Assembly: GCA_021799405.1 (NCBI GenBank)
Contig: JAJZAL010000072.1
Coordinates: 1 to 20,875 of the forward strand
From: Acidobacteriota bacterium
GTDB taxonomy: Bacteria > Acidobacteriota > Terriglobia > Terriglobales > Acidobacteriaceae
Length of the DNA: 20,875 nucleotides
Direction of reading: 5' to 3'
Shown piece by piece: positions 1 to 7,409 of this stretch (within the stretch, counting starts at the first letter, position 1; each line of letters opens with the position of its first letter). A model generated the notes under the pieces. That model saw only the letters and a program-made list of their open reading frames with translations. It did not search any database and was not told the DNA's origin. Both the position numbers and the translations under genes were made by a program.

Positions 1-3000
1 CAGTGGACTGTACGCCGATGACGCCGATGATTTCTCCGCCGGAGCGGATGGGCACGGCGAGGAATGAGGTGGTATCGATGCCGATCTTCTCGATGCCCAA
101 TTTGACGCGGCTGGCCTCCATGCCTTCGTTGATGAGCATCGGTTGCCCGGTGCGAATGATCTGCGAGGTGAAGCCTGGGCCGAAGGGGCGGGATGCGAGC
201 GTTACGCCAAAAGCGTAAGGGAAGTGCAGGGTCATCGTTTCGCGATCAAGGAGCGAGACGAAGGCGATGGGGGCATGGAAGAGGTCGCGGACCTGATCGC
301 CAACCAACTGGAGGAGGCGTTCCTGATCCAGTTGGGAGGCGAGTGCCTGGGTGATTCGGTTGATGGTGACGAGTTCGGCGGCGCGTTCGCTGACCTCTTT
401 TTCGCGTTGATTGATGGTGAGATATGCGTCGGCATTGTCGAGGGCAATGCTGGTGTAGGAAGCGAGATTCTGGAGGAGCTGGACGTGCTCCTTGGTGTAA
501 GCGTGTTTCTTGAAGCTTTGGGTGCTGAGGACGCCGAGGATCCGGTCCTTGGCGATGAGGGGCAGATAGATCATCGACATGGGCGGCTGGGCCGCAGTGC
601 CGTCATCGAGGATGCCGCCTGTGTGTGCGTAGGATTCGATGTAGCGGGCGTACTCGGTTTCAATGTCGTTGATGAGGATGGGGTAGCGATGGTCGATGCA
701 CCAGACGGCGAGTTGGTTTTTATCGTCCATGCTGCGTGTATAGGGGGCGTAGCGCTTGCCGTTTTCGATGGCGAGCGTGTATTCGATGAGACGCCTTTCG
801 GGCCGGTAGAGTCCGACGCCGAAGACGGTGGCGTCGACGATTTGATTGACGCGTTCGTAGAGCTTGAAAAGGATGGTGTTGAGATCCAGTGAAGCAGTGA
901 TTTCGCGGCCGATCTCACTGAGCATCTCAATGCTTTCTTTTTGCGCGGCGATCTCGGCGGCCTGGGTCCGCAGTTCGCCGGTGCGCATGCGGACGGTGTC
1001 TTCGAGGGCGCGGGCTTCGGCTTCGAGGTTTTCGGTCTGGCGACGGGCTTTTTCGCGCTCATACGTCATGATGAGCCACCAGCCGAAGAGGGCCATGAGG
1101 AGCAGCACGATGACGTAGACGACGTTGGCCGCGGTGGATGCGTACCAGGGCGGGGTGATGATGAAGGAGAAATCGGCCTCTTTGCCGAGGACGCCGCTGC
1201 CGGTGCGCGAGACGACGCGGAAGCGGTAGTGGCCAGGAGTAAGGCCACTGTAGTTGGCCTGGGCCTGCTTGTCCCAGTTGGACCAGGTGTGGTCAGCGCC
1301 CTGCAGCATGTAGCGGAATTGGGTGCCGGCAGGGTCCGCGAAACTGGGAGACGCGAACTGGAATTGCATGGTGCGGGTTCCGGGAGGGAGCCTGAGTGGC
1401 GGGCTGGAGGCCAGGCGGGTTCCACCGAAAAGGATTTTTGAGCCGGAGGCGACTTCGCGAATGAGGGTGGGCGCTGGCGCCTGGGGCGGAATGTGCATGG
1501 CCGGATTGAACCGGACAAGGTTATTGTTTGCGAGCCAGTATCCGTCAGAGAGTCTGCCGACGAAGGAGTCCTTAAATTGTGTGAGGACTTGAAAGCGCTT
1601 TTCTTCGAGGCGGAAGCGGCCATCCGGTTGATGTACGAAGACGCCGATGCGCTGGCCCATGGAAGAGTCTGTTTCCGACCACACATTGCCGTCCGGCAGC
1701 GCGAAGACCAGGGGGAGGACATCGGGCGCATTCATGGGCAACAAGAACTGGTTATCGACGACGAATTTTTGCGTGGAGGGGTCCCATCGATAGAGGTCGT
1801 CGTGACCCAGGGAGGAGGCGTAGATGCTTCCATCGACGTATTGGACGATCATTCTCGCGCCCGGAGGCAAGCCCTGTTTTGCGCCGATGGCCTCGAATTT
1901 CGCATTCTTCATTCCTGACGGAGGAATTTTGATGCGGATCACCACGCGACTGCTGCCGCTGACCCAGAGGTTGCCATTGTCGTCCTGAGCCAACTCCTGG
2001 GCTGCATAGACCAGATGAGGAACAGTGCCTTCGGTTTTCCAACCGTGGCCTTCCCAGCGCATGGAGCCGACGCTGCTCTCGTAGCCGATGAGCACTCTCG
2101 AAGGCGTTTTCTTCGACTGCAACAAGTCGTAGGCTCCCTGGTTGATGGAGGGCAATGCCGGGATGAGTCGATTCCCCTTAAGAACCATTGGGCCTCCACC
2201 TGAGCCAACGAGCAATTGTTCCGGGGCATGGTCGGCGAGGTCTTTGAAGTCGATCATCCAAAAGCCCTGGCTGCCTCCCTGGATCGCCCGTTGGGATGGG
2301 AGTCCGGTATGCGGATTCGTGACGATTTGTACAAGAGGAGCGATCGAGTTCTGTGTGGTGGCATACAGCTTGCCCTGAAAGCGAATGACATCGCCCGGGA
2401 AGTTGCGGGCGAAGATAGATACCGGGGAGTTGATGGCAACGCGGGAAACGCCCTTATCGGAACCAAGCCAGAGAGCACCGTGCCGATCCTGAAATGCGGT
2501 GAGGATCTGAGAGCTCATTAATCCGGCCTGACGGTTGAGTATCTGGAGAAGTTTGCCTTGGCGATTGAGCAGCACGGCGCCGCCGGCGATGGTGGTTACG
2601 CAGAGATCGCCATCGCTCAGGAGGAGTGTCGTGTAGAGCTGATGCTTTTTCAGGTAGCTGTCCGCCTGAGTGTGAAAGGGGACAGCTTTTTGACCGTTGT
2701 AGATGGAAAGCAGACTGGAAGTGGTGGGACCGTATGCGTTTGTCTGGGAGATGAGGATTTGGCCGTTATCCCAAGGGTGAAGGAAGAGTTTGTGTGCGTG
2801 GCTGTAGGCGGAACCGCCCGGAAGGGGTTTGAGCTGGTCGCCGATGATTTTCTCGAGGCCGACGCCGGTCTGGTCTGTATAGACCTGGCCGCGGACGCTG
2901 GACAATGCCTGAAAAGTTTGTCCATGTTCCGGCGACCAAACATGCATACGTTCGCCATCCCACCGGAAGGTGTACTCGTACGACTGAAAGTAGACGCCGG

Positions 3001-3472
3001 TGGGCGTGTAGAGTGTATGCCAGACGTCGCTGAAACCACGGTCTTGCTGAGGGATCTTGCCTATGAGCGATACATAATGAAGTTTGCCCGCTGAGTCGGG
3101 CCGAAGGTATCCAATGGTTGCGGTTCCGCCCACCCAAACGCGGCCTTTGGAGTCCACCGCGAGCGAACGCACATTTACCGATGGAATGAAGATCTGACGC
3201 CAGCGCGTGCCATCGTACTGCAGGACGGCGGGGCCTGTGTCTCCCACATAAATCATGCCCTCGGGACCTTGGGCAATCGTCCAAACCTGATTGGAGTTAT
3301 TGATGTCGGTGACTGAATAATTATGGATGATGGGGAAGCCGCGCATGGCCGGGGCCGACGGTGACGCAGCTAGTTTTGCAGCAGGCGGCTGCGCGAGGGC
3401 ACCGGTGAGGGACAAGGCAGAGAGCAGAGCCAGTCCGCAGAGTTGCGCGGTAATTGACGAACGTTTCTTCAC
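1..3472 (-). CDS. Membrane sensor: two-component-propeller, Y_Y_Y, tandem GAF (3' end outside window)
   Basis: One uninterrupted reading frame runs leftwards from a GTG at 3472 off the left edge (1157 codons visible). It starts VKKRSSITAQLCGLALLSAL, a Sec signal peptide, preceded by a weak GGGAAG ribosome site. Residues about 45-690 carry propeller-type repeats (for example GALWLGSDKGVSRV, GRVWVGG, GNLWVSG). Residues about 700-775 match the Y_Y_Y beta-sandwich, with F-R-Y-M-L-Q-G and W-S-N-W. A transmembrane segment follows (about 778-803), then a charged coiled coil (about 804-840), a first GAF domain (about 848-1010) and a second GAF (about 1036 to the edge). Known for such proteins: the periplasmic propeller senses a polysaccharide-derived ligand and signals through the membrane. 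The output domain (histidine kinase, cyclase, phosphatase or other) lies outside, so the class is undecided. An in-frame ATG about 125 bases downstream is an alternative start but would lose the signal peptide. It may control the neighbouring glycosidase genes; that is inference. Confidence 0.88.
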   Translation of the reverse strand, partial: MKKRSSITAQLCGLALLSALSLTGALAQPPAAKLAASPSAPAMRGFPIIHNYSVTDINNSNQVWTIAQGPEGMIYVGDTGPAVLQYDGTRWRQIFIPSVNVRSLAVDSKGRVWVGGTATIGYLRPDSAGKLHYVSLIGKIPQQDRGFSDVWHTLYTPTGVYFQSYEYTFRWDGERMHVWSPEHGQTFQALSSVRGQVYTDQTGVGLEKIIGDQLKPLPGGSAYSHAHKLFLHPWDNGQILISQTNAYGPTTSSLLSIYNGQKAVPFHTQADSYLKKHQLYTTLLLSDGDLCVTTIAGGAVLLNRQGKLLQILNRQAGLMSSQILTAFQDRHGALWLGSDKGVSRVAINSPVSIFARNFPGDVIRFQGKLYATTQNSIAPLVQIVTNPHTGLPSQRAIQGGSQGFWMIDFKDLADHAPEQLLVGSGGGPMVLKGNRLIPALPSINQGAYDLLQSKKTPSRVLIGYESSVGSMRWEGHGWKTEGTVPHLVYAAQELAQDDNGNLWVSGSSRVVIRIKIPPSGMKNAKFEAIGAKQGLPPGARMIVQYVDGSIYASSLGHDDLYRWDPSTQKFVVDNQFLLPMNAPDVLPLVFALPDGNVWSETDSSMGQRIGVFVHQPDGRFRLEEKRFQVLTQFKDSFVGRLSDGYWLANNNLVRFNPAMHIPPQAPAPTLIREVASGSKILFGGTRLASSPPLRLPPGTRTMQFQFASPSFADPAGTQFRYMLQGADHTWSNWDKQAQANYSGLTPGHYRFRVVSRTGSGVLGKEADFSFIITPPWYASTAANVVYVIVLLLMALFGWWLIMTYEREKARRQTENLEAEARALEDTVRMRTGELRTQAAEIAAQKESIEMLSEIGREITASLDLNTILFKLYERVNQIVDATVFGVGLYRPERRLIEYTLAIENGKRYAPYTRSMDDKNQLAVWCIDHRYPILINDIETEYARYIESYAHTGGILDDGTAAQPPMSMIYLPLIAKDRILGVLSTQSFKKHAYTKEHVQLLQNLASYTSIALDNADAYLTINQREKEVSERAAELVTINRITQALASQLDQERLLQLVGDQVRDLFHAPIAFVSLLDRETMTLHFPYAFGVTLASRPFGPGFTSQIIRTGQPMLINEGMEASRVKLGIEKIGIDTTSFLAVPIRSGGEIIGVIGVQST

Positions 3473-3535
3473 ACACTCTTCCCGGGTCTTTGGAAGTTCG
3501 TGTGAGATTACGGGCGGTAGTTCCCGGGGGGAGAA

Positions 3536-3547
3536 TCCCACTTGGGA
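3536..3547. repeat. Short palindrome TCCCA-CT-TGGGA
   Basis: A 5-bp inverted repeat with a 2-base spacer lies 64 bases upstream of the sensor start, in its leader or promoter region. It shares TCCCA/TGGGA arms with two further hairpins at 3708-3720 and 3730-3755, in the same 290-bp gene-free stretch (3473-3762). It could be a regulator half-site pair or a chance palindrome. I see no other gene in this stretch. Confidence 0.3.
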
Positions 3548-3703
3548 GGCAAAGTTACCATGCGCCCACGGCAGGCGCAAGGGAAACAAGGATTTGACTT
3601 TATGGAAATTTGCGGGCCATGGTGGGGAGGGTCTTGCCGCATAGAGGCTGGGGGCTGCGGGGTCGGGGATTTTCCCTGCGAATCAGAGGCGTGATTGCGT
3701 CGG

Positions 3704-3755
3704 AAAATCCCACGGTGGGACTCAGGGCCTGGGATTCGGGCGGCGAGGAATCCCA
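3704..3755 (-). terminator. Double hairpin downstream of alpha-galactosidase gene, probable terminator
   Basis: Read leftwards from the alpha-galactosidase stop there is a first hairpin 8 bases after the stop (arms 3748-3755 and 3730-3737, TGGGATTC/GAATCCCA, 8 bp, 10-base loop). A second follows (arms 3715-3720 and 3708-3713, TCCCAC/GTGGGA, 1-base loop, extendable by a G-T and an A-T pair) and is directly followed by TTTT on the minus strand. Position and the short T run fit a tandem intrinsic terminator separating this gene from the sensor gene. The T run is short, so termination may be partial. Confidence 0.5.
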
Positions 3756-3762
3756 AGGGCGG

Positions 3763-6024
3763 TTATTGCGCGCGATCGAGTTCGAGCAGTGCTGCTTTGA
3801 AGTCGCCGCGCAGAAGGAGCTGCACGCCGGCATGCATCCAGTAAGCTCCGCTGGCACTGGTGGGAGTGCCGGGAGCGGCTTTGCCATCGAGCATGCGGAA
3901 GCTATAGGTAGCTGAGGGGTTGAGTCCGCGCAGATAAATACGCGGGAACGGATAGCCCATCTGACTGGAATGCAAATAGGCGAAGGCTACGGTCTGCTGG
4001 TGGTCCTGGCTGACGTATTCGTTGACGGCGTACTCACTACCGTGCAGCGGCGAGATGAGGCGGTAGAGCGCGCCGTGCTGCACGGTGGCACGGATGGTTT
4101 TATACTGCGCGACCATTTTGCGTGCAGTGGCGAAGTCCTGGGGCGTCCACTTGTTGAGATTGGCGCCGATACCGAGTGAGCCTTCCATGGATACCAGGAA
4201 TCGGTATTGCAGCGAGGTGACGCGGCCGTTGACCCAGTTGGGGGAGCCGGTGACCCAGGCCATCATGACGCCGGGTGTGTAGGCGTAGGTGAAGCCCTGC
4301 TGGATGGAGAGGCGGTCAAAGGGATCGGTGTTGTCGGAGGGCCAGACCTCGTCGGTGTAGCGCATGATGCCCAGGTCAACGCGGCCTCCTCCGCCGGAGC
4401 AGGCTTCGATTTCGACGTTGGGGTGTTTGGCGCGCAGCTCGCGCATGATGGAGTAGAGGTTACGGATGTACTTGACGTAGACTTCCTGCTCCTGATCAGG
4501 CGGCACGGCGGGCCAGCCGGGCTCGGCCCAGTTACGGTTGTAGTCCCACTTGATGAAGGAAATATCGTTGTGCGAGAGCAGATTGTCGAGGACGTGGAAG
4601 ACGTAAGCCTTGACGTCTGGCCGGGCGAGGTTGAGCACGAGCTGGTTGCGAGCCTCGGAGCGCGGGCGGCCTGGGAAGTTGAGGACCCAGTCCGGATGCT
4701 TGCGGTAGAGTTCGCTGTCAGGGTTGACCATTTCCGGTTCCACCCAGATGCCGAAGCTCATGCCGAGCGAGCGGACCTTGTCGATGAGCGGCTTGAGGCC
4801 GTGGGGGAATTTTTTCGGATTGGGCCACCAGTCCCCGAGGCCGGCGTGGTCGTTGTTGCGCTCGCCGAACCAGCCATCATCCATGACGAAGCGCTCGACG
4901 CCAATGCTGGCGGCCTCTTCGGCGAGTTTTTCCTGCCCGGCGACATTGACGTTGAAGCCGGTGGCCTCCCATGAGTCGTACAACACCGGGCGAACCTTGG
5001 GATTGGGACGCTCGGGGAGAACTTGTGTGAGCTCGAAGCGATGCATGAGACGCGATGCGCCGCCGATGCCGTGATGCGAGAAGCCAGCGTAGAAATAGGG
5101 TGTGCGCAGGGAGTGGCCAGGTTCGAGCAGGTAGGCAAAGTCAAAGGGATTGAAGCCGCCGGTGACGCGGACCTGGCGCGCCTGGTTCTGCTCGATGGCG
5201 ATTTGCCAGTTGCCGCTCCAGCCGAGTGCTCCGAACCAGACGTTGCCGGTGTCCTGATCGTCGGGATTGCCGCGTTCGATGGCGAACCAAGGATTGACCT
5301 GATGGCTGGTGGTGCCGCGGCGGCTGCCAAGAATGATTTTGCCGGGATGGAGGGGCTCCTTCTGGAGATTCCACTCGCCGGCCCAGCGGCCGGTAAGATA
5401 GCGCAGTTCGTAGTTATGAGCGGAGGGCAGGTTCCAGGTGGCGGCGAAGTCCTGCTCGATGGTGAAGGGCTTGCCGGTCTTGTTTTCGACGGTGGCGGAG
5501 CGGCGGAGGATGCCAGTGCCGGGATCGACTTTGTATTCAAGTGTGACGTAGACGGCGAGCGAGATATCTTTCATGACGATGTCGAGAGTGTCGCCGTGGA
5601 TGGTGTGGGAGACGTACTTGAGTACGAGGTCGCGATTGCCGTCAGGGAATGTGATTTTGAGGTCGGGGACGTAGTAGAAGCCGCCGCCCCAGGCGACGTA
5701 CTCCTGCGGGGTGGTGTCTGTGGAGGGATCGAATGAGGCCCAGGGCGGATTGGCGTGGGCGGCGGGGAAATTGTCGGTCGCGCTGAGGCGCTGGCCCCAA
5801 TACAAGGACTGCAGTTCCCCCTTGTTGTTGACGCCGAAGATATAGGAGACATCGGCTCCATCGATGCGAAAGACACGGGTCTGCGCATTGTAGTGGATGT
5901 CGGCGGTGGGAGCCTGGCCGCGGGCTGATGTGGAGCAAAGCAGCAGCGCTATGGCTGCAAGCACGAGAGTTTTCCATGTGGGGAATCTGCGCGGGGACTT
6001 CTCGGATTTCAGCATGTTTTTCAC
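3763..6024 (-). CDS. Secreted alpha-galactosidase, glycoside hydrolase family 36
   Basis: The 753-residue protein hydrolyses terminal alpha-galactosyl groups (melibiose, raffinose, galactomannan side chains) by a retaining mechanism. A Sec signal peptide occupies about residues 1-36 (WKTLVLAAIALLLCSTSARG). An N-terminal beta-sandwich (about 40-340) precedes the TIM barrel (about 340-650), with the family motifs FVMDDGWFGERN, SFGIWVEPEMVNPDS, FIKWDYNRNW (D494, expected nucleophile) and WPSDNTDP (D564, expected acid/base), then a C-terminal beta domain. Length is normal for GH36. The start is either GTG at 6024 (AGGAG four bases upstream) or ATG at 6015 (AAGGTG six bases upstream); both keep the signal peptide. 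It follows the isomerase gene in the same direction, but a MITE-like element now lies between them. Substrate range within GH36 cannot be fixed from sequence. Confidence 0.95.
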   Translation of the reverse strand: MKNMLKSEKSPRRFPTWKTLVLAAIALLLCSTSARGQAPTADIHYNAQTRVFRIDGADVSYIFGVNNKGELQSLYWGQRLSATDNFPAAHANPPWASFDPSTDTTPQEYVAWGGGFYYVPDLKITFPDGNRDLVLKYVSHTIHGDTLDIVMKDISLAVYVTLEYKVDPGTGILRRSATVENKTGKPFTIEQDFAATWNLPSAHNYELRYLTGRWAGEWNLQKEPLHPGKIILGSRRGTTSHQVNPWFAIERGNPDDQDTGNVWFGALGWSGNWQIAIEQNQARQVRVTGGFNPFDFAYLLEPGHSLRTPYFYAGFSHHGIGGASRLMHRFELTQVLPERPNPKVRPVLYDSWEATGFNVNVAGQEKLAEEAASIGVERFVMDDGWFGERNNDHAGLGDWWPNPKKFPHGLKPLIDKVRSLGMSFGIWVEPEMVNPDSELYRKHPDWVLNFPGRPRSEARNQLVLNLARPDVKAYVFHVLDNLLSHNDISFIKWDYNRNWAEPGWPAVPPDQEQEVYVKYIRNLYSIMRELRAKHPNVEIEACSGGGGRVDLGIMRYTDEVWPSDNTDPFDRLSIQQGFTYAYTPGVMMAWVTGSPNWVNGRVTSLQYRFLVSMEGSLGIGANLNKWTPQDFATARKMVAQYKTIRATVQHGALYRLISPLHGSEYAVNEYVSQDHQQTVAFAYLHSSQMGYPFPRIYLRGLNPSATYSFRMLDGKAAPGTPTSASGAYWMHAGVQLLLRGDFKAALLELDRAQ

Positions 6025-6075
6025 CTTGCTCCTCTGGATGAAGGGTCTTTCTTGATTGCGGAAATGGACTGCGAT

Positions 6076-6171
6076 CTAGGGCCTGTCAACCCTATTAGGG
6101 CAACCCGAAGGGACAGGGCCGATTTTCCCGATTGCTTCGTCCTTCGTCGCTAAAATATGCCCGGTATTCAT
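6076..6171 (-). CDS. Possible 31-residue ORF inside the MITE-like element
   Basis: ATG at 6171 reads leftwards for 31 codons (MNTGHILATKDEAIGKIGPV, then PSGCPNRVDRP) and stops at the TAG of the left CTAG target duplication. It is preceded by a strong ribosome site (AGGAGCAAGGAGCG just before ATG). It has no known domain, signal peptide or membrane segment. It ends about 51-60 bases before the alpha-galactosidase start, so it could act as a leader ORF, but a chance ORF in a mobile element is at least as likely. Confidence 0.2.
   Translation of the reverse strand: MNTGHILATKDEAIGKIGPVPSGCPNRVDRP
6080..6104. repeat. Left terminal inverted repeat of the MITE-like element
   Basis: Outer 25 bases of the element, starting GGCCTGTCAACCC. 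It contains the small palindrome CCCTA-T-TAGGG (6090-6100) and, on the minus strand, a perfect TTGACA. It matches the right terminal repeat at 21 of 25 positions in inverted orientation. Confidence 0.8.
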
Positions 6172-6214
6172 CGCTCCTTGCTCCTCGCATTCAGAAAAAT
6201 CCGCTCCTTTCGCT

Positions 6215-6239
6215 GTTGTCCTAATAGTGTTAACAGACC
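6215..6239. repeat. Right terminal inverted repeat of the MITE-like element
   Basis: Inverted partner of the left repeat. On the plus strand it ends in GTTAACAGACC, next to the CTAG at 6240. It contains the palindrome TGTTAACA (6228-6235). Four of 25 positions differ from the left copy, so the element is not freshly inserted or was imperfect from the start. Confidence 0.8.
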
Positions 6240-7121
6240 CTAGACGTTACAACGTTCGTAAGCCTGCCGGAGGCTCGTGATCGGATTGCCGGTGGGGATA
6301 AATTCGTGCGCGACGTAGTCATGGAAGGGAAGTGCGGCAATGGCGCGCATGACGCCGTCCCACTGGACCTCCTGCTTGTCGTTGAGTTCGTGGCGGCCCG
6401 GGACACCGCCGGTGTGGAAATGGCCGATCCACTGGATGTTATCGCGGATCGTAGTGATGAGATCACCCTCCATGATCTGCATGTGGTAGATGTCGTAGAG
6501 CAGCTTTACGTGGGGCGAGTTCACCTGGCTCATCACCTCGACGCCCCAGGCGGTGTGATCTGCCATGTAGTCGGGGTGGTCGACTTTGCTGTTGAGCAGT
6601 TCGAGGCAGATGGTGACACCGTAGTCCTCTGCGATGTGCTTGACGCGATTGAGCCCGATGACCGTGTTCGCCGCGCCCTGCTCGTCAGACATTCCGTTTC
6701 TGTCGCCGGAAAACGTGATGACGTTGGGGACTTTCTGTTTTGCGGCGAGGGGAATGTTCCTGCGCAAGTTCGCTTCGATGGCGGCGTGATTTTCGAGGCG
6801 GTTCATGGCGTTTTTGATGGTGCCTGCGCCGGCATAGCCCATGGTGCAGATCATTCCGTAGCGGTGTGGAAAAGCATACTCTTCGGGCTGAAGAAGATCG
6901 ATGCCGTCCAGCCCGATTGATTTCCCGGCGGCGCAGAGTTCTTCCAGAGACAGCATCGGATAACACCAGCGGCAGGCTGCCTGGCGGATGCGGCTGGAAG
7001 GCCGCGGGCCAGGGATTGCCTGAGCCGAAATGGACAGGGGGGTAACCAAAGCTGCAACAGCTCCGGATTTAAGGACGGAGCGCCTGGAGATGGGAGATAA
7101 GCGATTGTTTTCAGGTTTCAT
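6240..7121 (-). CDS. Tat-exported TIM-barrel sugar isomerase/epimerase (hydroxypyruvate-isomerase-like)
   Basis: The 293-residue protein has an N-terminal twin-arginine signal (SRRSVLKSGAVAALVTPLS, arginines at about 13-14). The rest is a xylose-isomerase-like TIM barrel of the AP-endonuclease-2 superfamily. Visible metal-site positions fit hydroxypyruvate isomerase and related epimerases: E174 in ICLELLN, D210 in LLYDIYHMQ, H236 in GHFHTGGVPG, and E273 in AHEFIP. Reaction and substrate cannot be assigned; a free sugar or keto acid is likelier than a sugar phosphate if the protein is truly exported. Start: ATG with AGGAG seven bases upstream. The TAG stop lies in the CTAG target duplication of the adjacent MITE-like element. 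Without that insertion its stop would be about 51 bp from the alpha-galactosidase start, so the two genes probably formed one operon. Confidence 0.85.
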   Translation of the reverse strand: MKPENNRLSPISRRSVLKSGAVAALVTPLSISAQAIPGPRPSSRIRQAACRWCYPMLSLEELCAAGKSIGLDGIDLLQPEEYAFPHRYGMICTMGYAGAGTIKNAMNRLENHAAIEANLRRNIPLAAKQKVPNVITFSGDRNGMSDEQGAANTVIGLNRVKHIAEDYGVTICLELLNSKVDHPDYMADHTAWGVEVMSQVNSPHVKLLYDIYHMQIMEGDLITTIRDNIQWIGHFHTGGVPGRHELNDKQEVQWDGVMRAIAALPFHDYVAHEFIPTGNPITSLRQAYERCNV

Positions 7122-7199
7122 TCGGGGCTCCTGTGCTTACTGAAAAGTAATGATCTGTATCGGCCGGATGGAGTGATGTATGCGGTTTCACGATTTCAC

Positions 7200-7227
7200 T
7201 TGACAGTCATATTTCGCAGCGATTAAT
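7200..7227 (+). promoter_or_regulatory. Candidate sigma-70 promoter for the TonB-dependent receptor gene
   Basis: A perfect TTGACA at 7200-7205 is followed after 16 bases by ATTAAT (7222-7227, 4 of 6 consensus positions). It points to the receptor gene and would give a leader of about 175 bases, within which the LacI-type operator-like site at 7282-7295 falls. Isolated promoter matches are weak evidence. Confidence 0.35.
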
Positions 7228-7281
7228 AACGGTATCGCAATTCTGCCGTGCCTTCCAATGCCGTGAAAATTTTTGGAAGCA

Positions 7282-7295
7282 TGTAAACGGATACA
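7282..7295. promoter_or_regulatory. LacI-type (cre-like) operator candidate, receptor/isomerase divergent region
   Basis: TGTAAACGGATACA matches the general TGNAANCGNTNNCA pattern of LacI/CcpA-family operators at 9 of 10 defined positions and has a central CG. It sits between the divergent isomerase and TonB-receptor genes, so one site could serve both. A closely related perfect site lies before the GH2 gene (19100-19113), sharing TGTAAACG. The shared regulator is inferred; no LacI-family gene is visible. Confidence 0.5.
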
Positions 7296-7409
7296 GAGTC
7301 CCGCGGCCGTAGACGACGGGACGACAGGCCCGCAGTCGATATTTATTCGACGACGAGAGGATGGGTCGCCAGTCAATACAGGAACGAACATCTCGGAGGC
7401 TAGGACAAG

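Larger units (their letters stand above)
6076..6243. mobile_element. MITE-like element, 160 bp, with CTAG target duplication
   Basis: The element spans 6080-6239, flanked by direct CTAG copies at 6076-6079 and 6240-6243. The left end reads GGCCTGTCAACCCTATTAGG and the right end, on the opposite strand, GGTCTGTTAACACTATTAGG. The outer 25 bases of the two ends agree at 21 positions. With small gaps the similarity continues to about 48 bases, to matching CCGATTTTC / CGGATTTTTC stretches. There is no room for a transposase. Known: 4-bp YTAR duplications are typical of IS5-type transposases, so mobilisation in trans by an IS5-like element is inferred. The right duplication supplies the isomerase stop codon. 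The left end carries TTGACA pointing at the alpha-galactosidase gene, though I find no convincing -10 partner. No other copy is in the window. Confidence 0.8.

Noticed and set aside
143..892. Plus-strand open frame of 249 codons
   Set aside because: It lies antisense to the continuous sensor gene, whose translation shows clear GAF domains; codon-position base bias in the sensor keeps the opposite strand open.
4207..5736. Plus-strand open frames at 4207-4974 and 5023-5736
   Set aside because: Both are antisense to the GH36 gene, which has intact catalytic motifs; the translations are low-complexity V/G/D/E-rich shadows.
6083..6105. Functional outward promoter from the MITE left end
   Set aside because: A perfect TTGACA is present on the minus strand, but no acceptable -10 box occurs 16-18 bases downstream, so I do not call a promoter.
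7188..7391. 67-codon minus-strand frame in the isomerase/receptor divergent region
   Set aside because: No ribosome site or recognisable features; the region is better explained as promoter/operator DNA.
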